From JBKQVT01 sp052139835 (GTDB lineage: Bacteria > Planctomycetota > Planctomycetia > Pirellulales > Thermoguttaceae): DNA of 64,000 nucleotides. Position 1 is the stretch's first letter. The number at the start of each line of letters is the position of its first letter. Under the pieces are notes generated by a model. The model saw only the letters and a program-made list of their open reading frames with translations, had not been told where the DNA came from and ran no database searches. The stretch covers positions 1 through 64,000 of the forward strand of contig JBKQVT010000089.1 of NCBI GenBank assembly GCA_052139835.1, in the 5' to 3' direction. A program made the position numbers and the translations under genes. Shown here piece after piece: positions 25,665 through 35,571 of the stretch.

Positions 25665-26825
25665 TCAGGCAGTAAGGTCGTACACGTCGGTGAGTATCTT
25701 CCGGGTAATCTTGGTTTCGTTGAATTCGTCACACGCCTTCCGGTAAGAATGGCGGCCGAACCTGGCCTGGAGTTCCCGGTCGTCAAGCAACGCGCGAATG
25801 GCCGACGCCAGCGACGCGGGATCCTTGACGGGCACGAGGAAGCCATTCTTGCCATGGTCGACAACCTCGCGGCAACCGACGCTGTCGGTTGTCACCACCG
25901 GTTTCTCCAGGGCCAGCGCTTCCAGCAGGACGCGCGGCACTCCCTCCCGGTAATACGACGGCAGCACGACGACGCTGGACAGGGCCAGGAGTTCCAGAAT
26001 GTCGTCGCGCGCGCCGAGATGAAGGAATCGCGGTGAGCGGGCGCTGCGCAGATACTCCTCCGAGACCGCATCGGGGCTGTCGGGTTCCAGCGGCCCGACC
26101 AGCACGAACTTCGCCGGGAGATTCCACGCCTCCGCCAAGGTGCTGGCCTCGACGAATTCCCGGACTCCCTTGCTCCAGATGGCCCGCGCGACGACCATCA
26201 GCACGACCTGCGTGGGCTCCGCGATACCCAGCTCGGCGCGGAGCCGCTTCACCGCATCCAACGGGACGCGCGCATTGGAGAACTCCTCCAAATTGATCCC
26301 CTCGCTGCGAACAAGTACGGCACGGCCGGGCGTGACGATTCTGGATCGCACGAAGAGATCGAGATCGTCGCGGTTGAGGAAGTACATGCAAGTATTCAGC
26401 CGCCCGCTGAACTGGTACAGACGCCGCACCAGAAAGCGCACGGCAGCGCGCTTCCAGCCTCCGCCCTCGGAAAAGCCGTAGCCCGCGCCGCACACCAGGC
26501 TCACGATCCTGGGCACGCCGGCCAAGCGAGCCGCCAGGCTGCCGTACACGTTCGGCTTGACCGTCATGTTGTGGACGACGTCCGGCCTTTCCGCGCGGAA
26601 GATCCGATACAGGTCGCGGCACAGCGCCAGATCGGCGCGGGGGGCTACGAATTCGCTCAGGGTGATGGGAATGTGCCGCACGCCGAGCCGGACAATCTCG
26701 TCGACGCACGGGCCCGCAGGGGTCACGGCAACCACGGCCATGCCACGGCGCAGCAGCGCCTCCATCAAGCCGCGGCGGAAGCGCCACAGGCCCTGGTCGC
26801 GATTGCACACGAGAATGACTTTCAC
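25665..26825 (-). CDS. Group-1 glycosyltransferase (GT4)
   Basis: The GTG at 26825 overlaps the stop of the preceding gene (GTGA), giving 386 residues beginning VKVILVCNRDQGLWRFRRGL. It has a GT-B fold. The nucleotide-sugar motif near the C-terminus is LPSYYREGVPRVLLEALALE followed by KPVVTT, with the E-x7-E signature. An in-frame upstream start would overlap the previous gene further and is less likely. Confidence 0.88.
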   Translation of the reverse strand: MKVILVCNRDQGLWRFRRGLMEALLRRGMAVVAVTPAGPCVDEIVRLGVRHIPITLSEFVAPRADLALCRDLYRIFRAERPDVVHNMTVKPNVYGSLAARLAGVPRIVSLVCGAGYGFSEGGGWKRAAVRFLVRRLYQFSGRLNTCMYFLNRDDLDLFVRSRIVTPGRAVLVRSEGINLEEFSNARVPLDAVKRLRAELGIAEPTQVVLMVVARAIWSKGVREFVEASTLAEAWNLPAKFVLVGPLEPDSPDAVSEEYLRSARSPRFLHLGARDDILELLALSSVVVLPSYYREGVPRVLLEALALEKPVVTTDSVGCREVVDHGKNGFLVPVKDPASLASAIRALLDDRELQARFGRHSYRKACDEFNETKITRKILTDVYDLTA

Positions 26826-28036
26826 GGGCCGACCCTCGCTTCGTTGCTGCAACAACTCGCCAGCCACCCCTCGGTCCGCTGCCGGACGCAGCGATAGAAG
26901 GCGGTTCGCCGCCCTTCCAGCAGTTCCTCGCGATACTGCTGTGCCTCGTCAAGATTCCGGGCCGACATCCGCGCCATCCGCTGCGGGTCGGTGACGACCT
27001 CGCGGATCTTCGCCGCCAAGGCCGGCGCATCGTCCGGGCGGACCATGTCCTCCGGCGGGAGCAACTCGGGAATCCCGCCCACGGTCGAGCCGATGCAAGG
27101 CAAGCCGCGGGCCATAGCCTCGATCATCGCCCTGGGCAACCCCTCCTGGCGCGACGGGAGCACGAACAGATCCGCACGGTCCAGCTCCTCGCGGATGGCT
27201 TTCCCGGCCGGGAGCTGGCCGCGGAAACAGACGCGATCGCCCAGTCCCAGCCGCGCCGCCCGCGCCTCGAGCTCAGCCCGATATTTCCCGTCTCCCACGA
27301 AGGTCAGCCGCAGATCGAGCCCGCCGCGGGCGCAGTGAGCGACGGCATCGATGAGGACCTCCGGCGCCTTGTACAACTGTGCCAGCGTGCCGACCAGGAC
27401 CAGCCGGCAGGGCGACGAGGCGACCGCCCCGCGCGGGTGCTGGGCGATCTGCCCGTCGATCTGGACGTCGGAATAGTGGACGCAGTAGGTGCCGGGACCG
27501 GCTGGATAGCGGCGTTGCAGCGTCTCGGCCGTCACGTAGGCCGCGGCGCAGGCGTGCCGGCAATGTGCCCGCAGGGCCCGCGCGAACATCGCGCGGAACC
27601 AGGGCCGCAAGGGATGCCGCACGGCCCTGGGGGCAAACACGTCGTAGGGATCGGCCAGGACCTCCACGGCATAGGGATGCCCCGTGCGTCGCAACGCGGG
27701 GAAGAGCAGCCCGGCGAGGTTCGAGGAAACGCGCAAGATTACCGCGTCTTCGGGACCGACGGCCTGGCGGACGGCGCGCCCCACGGCGCGGGATTTGCGC
27801 AGATACTCCCACGGGCCGAGGTAATGGGGCACCGGGGCAAAGACAACGCCCTCTCCGTCGGCACGCACCCAGTCCCGCAGCGCAGCGACGACCGGCTTCA
27901 CGCGGGCGATCACCCGGACCTCGTCGAAAACAGCGCGGTACCGCGACCAGAAAGAACAGGGGCAGGGACCATCGGTCCAGACCGCCCCGTCGCTGGTCCC
28001 AAAGAACCGCTGCTCAAGTACGACGCAGAGTCTCAT
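26822..28036 (-). CDS. Group-1 glycosyltransferase (GT4)
   Basis: The ATG at 28036 overlaps the previous stop (ATGA). The product has 404 residues. The N-terminal half is Rossmann-like; the C-terminal signature is LPSRQEGLPRAMIEAMARGL followed by PCIGSTVGGIPELL. It adds one sugar to the lipid-linked oligosaccharide in the cytoplasm. The sugar is unknown. Confidence 0.88.
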   Translation of the reverse strand: MRLCVVLEQRFFGTSDGAVWTDGPCPCSFWSRYRAVFDEVRVIARVKPVVAALRDWVRADGEGVVFAPVPHYLGPWEYLRKSRAVGRAVRQAVGPEDAVILRVSSNLAGLLFPALRRTGHPYAVEVLADPYDVFAPRAVRHPLRPWFRAMFARALRAHCRHACAAAYVTAETLQRRYPAGPGTYCVHYSDVQIDGQIAQHPRGAVASSPCRLVLVGTLAQLYKAPEVLIDAVAHCARGGLDLRLTFVGDGKYRAELEARAARLGLGDRVCFRGQLPAGKAIREELDRADLFVLPSRQEGLPRAMIEAMARGLPCIGSTVGGIPELLPPEDMVRPDDAPALAAKIREVVTDPQRMARMSARNLDEAQQYREELLEGRRTAFYRCVRQRTEGWLASCCSNEARVGP

Positions 28037-29604
28037 GCCAGGGCCTCGCTCCCTTCTAGGGCCGCATTGTCCGGCCACGTCTCGGCTGCGTCTTTCAACG
28101 GCTCGGCCCCGAGGCAACGCCTTGAGGAGCATGCGCCGATGAGCAGCAACGGCATGAGGAGATGTTTGCTAGTATCGTAGAGGATGTTATCCAGATCCCC
28201 AACGAGGACGATGAAGGTCAGGTTGACCAGGAAGGGAAAGAGGAGAAGCCGGCTGTCGAACGGCCTGAGCCTGATGAGCAGCCAGCGCAGCCGAGCGACG
28301 AGCAAACCGAGTCCGAAGAAAGCCACGGGCACGGCGAGGGGACCGAAATTCAGCATGGCTTCGCCCGCCAGCCCGTACACCTGGGAAGACTCCCACACGT
28401 CCTCCCGATAGGAGCCCACCCCGTCCATTGCTTCGGTTCCTTCGCGGACCTTGGTGGGGGGCCGCGCCGGCCAGAGGGCGCGGGGGACAAAGATCGCGAC
28501 GTCCCCGAGATACGTGCGGCCCCATGCCAGGCGATAATCGCTCTGGGCAGCCCAAGTCCGGTACAACAGGTAAGCCTGAACGTCGCTCCTGCCCAGATCG
28601 CCCAACAGCAGCGCCGGTCCGCTCCGGCCCGTTTTTGTTTCCATGGCGGCCCGGGCTTCCGGGGAGGTCAACTGGCTAAAAGCCTCCAGGCCGGCGCTCT
28701 TGAAGAAGCCGTACAAATACATGAACATCAGGACGAACACCCCGCCGCAGATCAACCATTTCTTGTTAAACGGCCGCACCCAGAAGTGGATGATGCCGAC
28801 CGCCCAGAACAGGGTCCAAACCGTGTTGCTGCGGCTGCCGTGAAGGCCGCCGAAGAACATCGCCAGCGCCAGGAACCCTACCAGCGACAGAACCACCGCC
28901 CCAGGCGACCGCAGCCACGCCCGCCGCCGCGCGAAGACGGCCAACGCCATGATGGCCAGGATCGGGAAACCCTCGGAGACCATCAACACGGCTCCCCAGC
29001 CCCGCAGCGGTTGATACTTGAGCCGGTCCGGGTCCGTGGCCGCGGCGATCATGCCCCCGATCCCGCCGAAACGCGCATAGACCCAAACCTGCAACAGCGC
29101 CATGACGGCTAGCGCGAGGATCACGGCGGGCCAGAATCTGCCCGGATCGATCGTCCAAATGCGGTCCGGGGATTCGACGCCCGGCCCGCGCGCGGCGAAA
29201 CGCCTGCCGAGCCGGTATGCCAGCAGGCCGAGGAGGTTCACCAGCGCCATGCCGGCGAGCCAGTAGTGCCACCCCGGCGATGGGACGGCGTCAACCATCC
29301 AGAAACCCCACGCGACGTGCAACAGCGGGGCGAGAAAGAAGAAGTGGACTCCCAGCAGGCCGAGAATGCCGATGGGATCGAAGAGGGACACCCGCCCACG
29401 AATCCAATCGACGGCGTCCGTGCCGATCAACACACCGCAGCACCATACCGGCAGCAAGAACCAATCCAAACACCGATCCGAGGCGGCGACGAACGCCATC
29501 ACCAGCGCCGTCGAAACACAGCACGCGATCGCCCCGCTGCCTATTTCCTTGACAGCCGAACCATCGCGGTTTTCACTCAGCACGGTGTCGCAAGCCGACC
29601 CCAT
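28033..29604 (-). CDS. Polymerase/ligase-like multi-pass membrane protein (Wzy-like)
   Basis: 523 residues with about a dozen hydrophobic segments. A large loop at about residues 330-420 carries charged and aromatic residues (WGRTYLGDVAIFVPRALWPA). This is the layout of O-antigen polymerases. Its place between glycosyltransferases and flippase supports a role in polymerising the repeat unit at the outer side of the membrane. It overlaps the preceding gene by 32 bp if the first ATG is used. Confidence 0.78.
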   Translation of the reverse strand: MGSACDTVLSENRDGSAVKEIGSGAIACCVSTALVMAFVAASDRCLDWFLLPVWCCGVLIGTDAVDWIRGRVSLFDPIGILGLLGVHFFFLAPLLHVAWGFWMVDAVPSPGWHYWLAGMALVNLLGLLAYRLGRRFAARGPGVESPDRIWTIDPGRFWPAVILALAVMALLQVWVYARFGGIGGMIAAATDPDRLKYQPLRGWGAVLMVSEGFPILAIMALAVFARRRAWLRSPGAVVLSLVGFLALAMFFGGLHGSRSNTVWTLFWAVGIIHFWVRPFNKKWLICGGVFVLMFMYLYGFFKSAGLEAFSQLTSPEARAAMETKTGRSGPALLLGDLGRSDVQAYLLYRTWAAQSDYRLAWGRTYLGDVAIFVPRALWPARPPTKVREGTEAMDGVGSYREDVWESSQVYGLAGEAMLNFGPLAVPVAFFGLGLLVARLRWLLIRLRPFDSRLLLFPFLVNLTFIVLVGDLDNILYDTSKHLLMPLLLIGACSSRRCLGAEPLKDAAETWPDNAALEGSEALA

Positions 29605-30733
29605 GGTAGACCGACTCCAGATGATGTATGCTCGCCCGGATGTTCACGGGCGAATGCTCGATGCGAACGCGGGCCTGCGCCGCCGGCACCGACGGCCCGG
29701 CGCCTTGCAAGGCCAGCACCTCTTCGGCCCAGGCCGAGGATGTCTGCGCTAGAGAAACCCTGCGGACCAGCGGCTCCACGAGGATCGCTTCCTCGGGAAT
29801 GACGTCGGAAACGACAGAGGGGAGCCCGGCGGCCTGGGCCTCCACCAGGACCAGTCCTAGCCCCTCGAACCACGACGGAAATACAAACGCGTCCATGGCG
29901 CCCAACATCAACCGCGGCACGTCCGGACGTGACCCGGTGAAGCGGACGCGACTCGTGAGGCCTCGGCGCGAGAGCATCTCTTCGATAGCCGGTCGGAGAT
30001 CCCCTTCGCCCACCAGCAGCAGGATTGAATCGGCATTCCGCCGGACCACCTCGGCGAAGATATCCACCAGGAAGGCATGGTTCTTCTGCCGATCGAAGCG
30101 GCCGACGTGCCCGATGACCAAGGCACTGGGGGAAATCCCCAACTCCGCGCGGACGGCCGCCCGGTCGACGGCATCCTGAAAAGGGGCCAAATCCAAGCCG
30201 TAATACAGCACTTGCCAGCGGGGATCGGCCGCCCATCGCGGTCCGAACAGCGAGACAGCGGCCTTCCGGCTTGCCGCCAGACCGTGCGTCGCGTAGCGGC
30301 GGATCCAGCGGCGCATTAGCGCCAGGTATCCCCGGCGAAGCAGTCCGGCCTCGACGTCCAGCGGCGACGTGTCATTATGGCTGTGCGCAATCTGCATCGG
30401 CACGCCCGCCTGATGCGCCAGCCGCAGCACGTAGCCGCTATAGTGATGGACGTGGCTATGGACAATATCGAACGGCCCGTGCTCGCGCAAGATCGCTTTG
30501 AACTTGCGGGCGTACTGTCGCGGCCGATGGGGTTGCGAACAGGGATAGATCCGGCTTCCCAGCGTACGGACCTCATCGTCGTAAGCGCCCGGCCCCGCCT
30601 GGTGGACGAGGAAGTCCATGTGAAACGCCTGGCGATCCATGTGCCGCAGCACGTGCAAGAGCCACGTCTCCACCCCGCCGCGGTCCAGCCCGCCGAGCAC
30701 GTGCAACACGCGGATCGCTGAAGTCGCTACCAT
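29573..30733 (-). CDS. Group-1 glycosyltransferase (GT4)
   Basis: The ATG at 30733 shares its A with the previous stop (TGATG). The product has 386 residues and begins MVATSAIRVLHVLGGLDRGG. The D-R-G-G-V-E-T start and the motif FPSWFEGLGLVLVEAQAAGL are typical of EpsF/GT4 enzymes. It has RFDRQKNHAFLVDIFAEV in the middle. It acts in the same glycan pathway. Confidence 0.88.
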   Translation of the reverse strand: MVATSAIRVLHVLGGLDRGGVETWLLHVLRHMDRQAFHMDFLVHQAGPGAYDDEVRTLGSRIYPCSQPHRPRQYARKFKAILREHGPFDIVHSHVHHYSGYVLRLAHQAGVPMQIAHSHNDTSPLDVEAGLLRRGYLALMRRWIRRYATHGLAASRKAAVSLFGPRWAADPRWQVLYYGLDLAPFQDAVDRAAVRAELGISPSALVIGHVGRFDRQKNHAFLVDIFAEVVRRNADSILLLVGEGDLRPAIEEMLSRRGLTSRVRFTGSRPDVPRLMLGAMDAFVFPSWFEGLGLVLVEAQAAGLPSVVSDVIPEEAILVEPLVRRVSLAQTSSAWAEEVLALQGAGPSVPAAQARVRIEHSPVNIRASIHHLESVYHGVGLRHRAE

Positions 30734-32157
30734 CAGCCTTGCTCCGGGAAATTGAGGCGGATGCTCATCGCTTCGTCGGGGCTCCTTCGCGACTGGCTTC
30801 GCATGGCGTGCGAAAGAACGAGTCCTGCGCCGACGAGTTGGACCAGGGCGGAGATCGCCAGCGACAGGGCTGCGCCCTGCAGTCCGATGCGGGGAACCAG
30901 CCACCAGCAGGCGGCCGCCGTCGTCGCAGCGCCCAGGGCGAAGAGCGGGATTTGCACGAAGAAGTAGCGGGCGGAGGTGATGCCGTAGCCGGAAAACGAG
31001 GTGATGTAGCCGATCGCGCTGGCGACCATCATCCACACCAGCAGGTTGCCGTGCGCGGCGTACGCCGGCCCGTACAGCATGAGGATCTGCGGCCCGGCCA
31101 CCAGGGCAATCGCGATGCCCGCCGCTCCGATCGCCCCGCCGATCGCCGCCAGTTTCAGCAGCAGCAGCGCAAACGCGGCGGTCTGGCCCTGGGCGTAGCA
31201 GCGGGCCAGCCGCGGCACGGCCGACTCGCCCAACGCGCCGACGGCCATCGTGCCCGCAATGCTCAAGTAGCCGATCGCCCCGAAGATGCCCAGCGCCGCC
31301 TCGCCGCTAAAATTAGCGACGAAATAGCGCGGAATGTAGTTGCTCAGCACCAACAGCATCATCACCAGCCCCAGCGGCAGCGACAGCCATGCCAGCGACA
31401 AGAGACGCGTGGAACGTGTCCGGAACCTTCTTTGCGAGGCGCTGGAAGAGTCGCCTGCACGAGAGGTTCCTATCGGACACAAGGTTTCTGACACTTTGTC
31501 TTCGTGCAGGGCAGCCGTCGTGTTGTGCAGGTCCCAGGTCAGAAAAACCAGCCCCCGCACCACGGCGACGGCCAGGATCCCGTAGAACAACCGCCTGGTG
31601 AGAAGCACGACCGCGGTCAGGGTGGCCAGGGCGAGGAGCCCCCGAAGGATCATCGACTGTGCCATCCGGTCCAGACGTTCGTGCTGCTGCAAGAGGCCAT
31701 AGACAACGTCGCTCATGGAATCGACGGCCGCCAGGATCGCTGCCGCGATGATTACCAGCGCCGTCTCGCGCCGAAAGCCGAACGCCAGGGCAACGCTCAC
31801 GATGATGGCCAACGCCACGGCCGTGGTGGCCAGCCGCAGGGCCAGGTAGTCGCCGAACCGGTAGTCGCGCCGCGCGTCGGTGGCCTGCACGGTGCGAAGC
31901 TGGAGCATGAAGAAGGCCATCACGGGCGCGGTCACCGCCAGAGCGAGCACAAACTGGCCGACCATGGCCGGCGTGCCGACGCGGGCCAAAACGACCACCA
32001 TCCCGAACTGGCAGCCGTAAAACACCATGTTGCCCGCCAACATCCACGCGGAATTGCGGCGGAGCGAGACCGTAGGCCGGGCCTGGCGCTGGCCGCGTTG
32101 GACCGCGGCCGGCGGTAGGCTCGCCAGCGGCAAGGCAGCGGGTGGGTCGGCAGTCAT
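30733..32157 (-). CDS. Polysaccharide flippase (Wzx/MATE-like)
   Basis: About 474 residues with 12 or more membrane segments, starting RRNSAWMLAGNMVFYGCQFG. It should move the lipid-linked repeat unit across the inner membrane. It is the first gene of the operon. The start is uncertain: ATG at 32157 is chosen, but in-frame ATG/TTG codons further upstream (to 32253) are open too and none has a clear ribosome-binding site. A hydrophilic insert of about 30 residues (from KVSETLCPIGTSRAG) is encoded by an inverted-repeat stretch at 31416-31510. Confidence 0.85.
   Translation of the reverse strand: MTADPPAALPLASLPPAAVQRGQRQARPTVSLRRNSAWMLAGNMVFYGCQFGMVVVLARVGTPAMVGQFVLALAVTAPVMAFFMLQLRTVQATDARRDYRFGDYLALRLATTAVALAIIVSVALAFGFRRETALVIIAAAILAAVDSMSDVVYGLLQQHERLDRMAQSMILRGLLALATLTAVVLLTRRLFYGILAVAVVRGLVFLTWDLHNTTAALHEDKVSETLCPIGTSRAGDSSSASQRRFRTRSTRLLSLAWLSLPLGLVMMLLVLSNYIPRYFVANFSGEAALGIFGAIGYLSIAGTMAVGALGESAVPRLARCYAQGQTAAFALLLLKLAAIGGAIGAAGIAIALVAGPQILMLYGPAYAAHGNLLVWMMVASAIGYITSFSGYGITSARYFFVQIPLFALGAATTAAACWWLVPRIGLQGAALSLAISALVQLVGAGLVLSHAMRSQSRRSPDEAMSIRLNFPEQG
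31416..31510. repeat. Inverted-repeat insert inside the flippase gene
   Basis: GTGTCCGGAACCT at 31416-31428 pairs with AGGTTCCTATCGGACAC at 31464-31480. A second, perfect 9-bp pair CCTGCACGA/TCGTGCAGG lies at 31454-31462 and 31502-31510. The stretch encodes a Ser/Arg-rich hydrophilic loop between membrane segments without breaking the frame. It looks like a small palindromic element that entered the gene in frame. Confidence 0.5.
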
Positions 32158-33045
32158 AGGTCGCAATCTGCCCCGGAGGGGCATTTGACAGTAGCCCAGC
32201 GATCCAAAGCTGAATCGGCGTTGACACGCGTCCCATAGGGACGCTGAAACCAAGCGAATTACCTAGCGGTCGTCCCTTCGCGACCAGCAGCATGACGAGG
32301 CGTTGTCGCTGCCCGGCGATTGTGACGTAATATCCCTTCCTTTCCTTTCACCGCCACGGCTTCAGGGTACCGGTCACGCGTACCACCAAAGGCAGGGCGA
32401 TTGCGTCACAATGGACTCGATGGCGGAAGATGGGAAGCTGACTCCTGATCTTGATTAGGGGACGGAAAAGCGAGTATGTGAACGACAACCTCGGCCTTAG
32501 CGGTAAGTTTGGTCGGCTACGTAAAGATCAACTGGGCTGTTTATGGGTGAGCATAAACCACCTTAACGCATATAAATCACGCAAGTGCCCTATACGCCCT
32601 ATTATCGCTAGAGTCCGTGCAACTGCAAGTGGTTGGTATCAAAATCTTCGCCGTTTAACAGCTTGGGATTCTGCACCTGAAATCCTCCGGAGCCGAAGAT
32701 TCTTCGTGTTCGAATCAGGAGGCAATACCTGTAAGTACCTACAAAAGAACGACTTAGGACGACTGTGCCGGTCAAGCGGGTGTTGGCCTCGACTGCCCTG
32801 GTCCAGGAAACCTTTGCAAACATGGACTTGTGGGTCCATTTCGAGGCGAGTCACAATGGCTGCCGGGCACCGAAACTCCGCATAGGCGATAGACGCAGGT
32901 GGGGAAGCCTTGGTAAGATGGAATGGTAAACGAGCCTGGATCGGTTTCAGGCTCACGGCAAATGGGAAATGTCGGGTGAATCTTTTCGTGGCGACGCCGG
33001 TCTCACTTCCGGCGGAAGACTGCCTCAACAGAGGAAAGGTGATCA
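32158..33045. other. Intergenic region, lower GC, without a supported gene
   Basis: About 890 bp between the operon start and the radical SAM gene. The part at 32450-32760 is clearly less GC-rich than its surroundings. An inverted repeat ATTGTGACG at 32319-32327 and CGTCACAAT at 32404-32412 (76-nt loop) lies in the upstream region of the polysaccharide operon and could be a regulatory site. A short palindrome TGCCCCTCCGGGGCA is at 32170-32184. No gene with a recognisable product is seen. Confidence 0.5.
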
Positions 33046-34065
33046 ATGACTGCCAGTTCACAGACCGATCCTGGCAACGGGACGGGAAGCTCGACTTCGG
33101 CCATACCTCTCCCTCTCGTGGTGCAGATTGAGCCGACCTCGCGGTGCAACTTGAAGTGTCTCGGGTGTGCCCACCGGCACCGCACGGGGAACCTGGCTGA
33201 CATTCCTTTCGAGAGGGTGAAAACCCTGCTGGACGAACTCAGGGGACACACCACGGAGATCATCTTCTCCGGCATCGGGGAGCCCCTGCTCAACCCGCAA
33301 CTCGTCGGACTGCTGGCGTATGCCAAGCGGAGCCCGGGTTTCCACACCACCATCGCCAGCAACTTCATGTTGATGAAGCGCAAAGCCGTCGAGGAGTTGT
33401 ATCCCCTCGTCGACAAAGTGATCTGCTCCATCGATGCTGCCGACAAGGAGACCTTCGAGGCGGTGCGGCCGGGAGCCAACTTCGATACGGTGCGCGAGAA
33501 TCTTCAACGATTCCTCGACTACGACGCCCGCAACGGCGGGAAGAAGTATGTCTCGATCAGCACCCTCATCGTCGACCGCAACGCGGGCGAGACCTACAAG
33601 ATCTACCAGTTGATCAAGGACTGGCGCATTTCCAGGTTCCACGTGGCGCTGTGTTATACAGCCGACGACTACGAGCATAAACCGGAAACGATCAGCCAAT
33701 TCATCCATGACACCCAGAGGATCAGGAGCGAGGGGCCTCCGTTCTTGTTGACCACCATCGGCGGTAAGTACTGCGCTTCGCGGGACGCGTCGTGCCAACC
33801 CGACGGCTCCTGCACCCTTCCCTGGCGCTATGCCTACGTGAGCAGCAGGCTTCATGTGCTTCCTTGCTGCCTGGCGCTCCAATCGTCGGACTCCACCGCC
33901 CACGAAGTGGATTACGCGGTGGGCAACCTTGAGCAAAGCACTTTCACCGAGATCTGGAAGGGAGCCAAGTACCATTCCTTCCGGGAGCAGCTCGCGGCAA
34001 AACAGTTTCCTCCCTTGTGCCAGCATTGCTATACGTTTTGGAACCCAGGTTGCCAGGGTGCGTAG
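33046..34065 (+). CDS. Radical SAM protein with SPASM-type C-terminus
   Basis: A 339-residue cytoplasmic protein. The cluster motif is Cys34-x3-Cys38-x2-Cys41 in SRCNLKCLGC. The partial TIM barrel includes IFSGIGEPLLNP (GGEP-like). The C-terminal part has PWRYAYVSSRLHVLPCC and CQHCYTF, the Cys spacing of SPASM auxiliary clusters. Members modify peptides or sugars or act in cofactor synthesis. No peptide substrate gene is evident nearby. AGGTGA precedes the ATG. Confidence 0.88.
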   Translation: MTASSQTDPGNGTGSSTSAIPLPLVVQIEPTSRCNLKCLGCAHRHRTGNLADIPFERVKTLLDELRGHTTEIIFSGIGEPLLNPQLVGLLAYAKRSPGFHTTIASNFMLMKRKAVEELYPLVDKVICSIDAADKETFEAVRPGANFDTVRENLQRFLDYDARNGGKKYVSISTLIVDRNAGETYKIYQLIKDWRISRFHVALCYTADDYEHKPETISQFIHDTQRIRSEGPPFLLTTIGGKYCASRDASCQPDGSCTLPWRYAYVSSRLHVLPCCLALQSSDSTAHEVDYAVGNLEQSTFTEIWKGAKYHSFREQLAAKQFPPLCQHCYTFWNPGCQGA

Positions 34066-34285
34066 TGCACGCGCTCGTGGAGCGGCGGTCCGCCGCCGCA
34101 AAGCCTCACCGTTTTCGCAACGGGCTTGCGCCGCAGGCTCTGGATCTTTTCCACGGTAATATGGCGGGCTGTTGTTTCGGCAGCAGCCGCAATCGCCTGC
34201 TCGAGTTGCTCGGTTGGCGAGAGTCGAACAGCATCAAGCCCGTGCGCCCTTAAGACCTACTGGCGTATCCGTGGTGAATTCGAGC

Positions 34286-35218
34286 ATGAGAACCATCCCT
34301 CTAGGCAACAGTTCCTTGGTGAGCAGCCGGCTGGCATACGGTTGCTGGCGGATTGCCGGCAAGGAAGCCGGCGCCGAGCACGAGACTCGCGGCCGCAGGG
34401 CCCTTCTCGCGGCCTACGAAGCCGGTTACATCCTGTTCGATCACGCGGACATCTATGGTCAAGGCCGGGCAGAGACCATCTTCGGCCGGGTGCTCACGGA
34501 GGTTTCCGGGATGCGCGACCGGGTGCTCCTGGCAAGCAAGTGCGGTATTCGCCCGTGTGGCGATCCTGTCGTCGGCGCGCCCTATCGTTACGACCTCTCT
34601 GCCAAGCACATCGTTCACTGCTGTGAAGGCTCCCTGAAGCGTCTGGGCGTGGAGCGCATCGACCTCTACCAACTCCATCGTCCCGACTATCTGATGTGCC
34701 CCGAGGAAATCGCCGAGGCGTTCTGCACTTTGAAGCAGGCAGGCAAAGTGCGCGAGTTCGGGGTGAGCAATTTTCGCCCCTCCCAGGTGGCGGCCTTGCA
34801 GAAGACCTGTCCCCTGCGGCTGGCGGTGCATCAGGTCGAGATCAGCCTGGCCAACCGAAGCAGTCTCGACGATGGCACGCTCGATCAGTGCCGGGCGGAA
34901 GGCATGACGCCGCTGGCCTGGAGCCCGCTGGCCGGCGGTTTGCTCGGCGACGGCGCACGCCGTCTGCTGCCGCTCCAGCAAGCTTACCGGACCGAGGCGG
35001 TGGTATCGGCATTGGACGAGATCGCACAGGCGCGTGGCGTGAGCCGGACAGTTGTGGCGCTGGCTTGGCTCCTGAAGCATCCGAGTCGGATCGTCCCCAT
35101 TGTCGGCTCAACCGAACCGGCACACATCCACGAGGCCATCGGCGCCGACACGATGGATCTTTCTCGGGAAGAGTGGTACTTGTTGCTGGAAGCGGCGCGG
35201 GGAGAACGCCTGCCATAG
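34286..35218 (+). CDS. Aldo/keto reductase (YdhF-like)
   Basis: 310 residues from the ATG at 34286, chosen because homologues begin at this point (MRTIPLGNSSLVSSRLAYGC). The NADPH-dependent tetrad is Asp52, Tyr57 (FDHADIYG), Lys85 (LLASKCG) and His131 (YQLHRPD). It should reduce an aldehyde or keto group; the substrate is unknown. An open frame upstream adds 38 residues without similarity. Confidence 0.88.
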   Translation: MRTIPLGNSSLVSSRLAYGCWRIAGKEAGAEHETRGRRALLAAYEAGYILFDHADIYGQGRAETIFGRVLTEVSGMRDRVLLASKCGIRPCGDPVVGAPYRYDLSAKHIVHCCEGSLKRLGVERIDLYQLHRPDYLMCPEEIAEAFCTLKQAGKVREFGVSNFRPSQVAALQKTCPLRLAVHQVEISLANRSSLDDGTLDQCRAEGMTPLAWSPLAGGLLGDGARRLLPLQQAYRTEAVVSALDEIAQARGVSRTVVALAWLLKHPSRIVPIVGSTEPAHIHEAIGADTMDLSREEWYLLLEAARGERLP

Positions 35219-35571
35219 CCATAAGGCATCGCCTGCACGGCCACAACGGCCAGACACGCCTGACCGCAAAAGGGATTTTTGGTGACGAACAAGGCCGGTC
35301 ACGACGTCCAGGAGCCTTGGCCGGCGGCGCCGTTGTACCGGTCGTGCCGTTTCTAGCGATGCCGATTCCCGGTCTTTGCAGTTTTATGACCACCGGCATT
35401 CCTTCCGCTGGTGGGAACTAGAACTAGAGTTTCGATAGGGAAACATCTTCTTATCTTCGACTTCCCGGCAGCAGATCGGTGGCTGCCAAGCCTTATTTCT
35501 ACGGTCCTTGGTCTCTGGTCAGATGACAGCGGTTCACCGGCCGCGTACACCTCTTTTCTAAGGAGCGGGCA
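35219..35571. other. Intergenic leader of the repeat-protein gene
   Basis: About 350 bp with no supported gene. AAGGAG stands just before the ATG at 35572. No clear promoter or terminator could be read. Confidence 0.45.

Noticed and set aside
32708..32716. GTTCGAATC, like a tRNA T-loop
   Set aside because: No acceptor, D or anticodon stem can be built around it.
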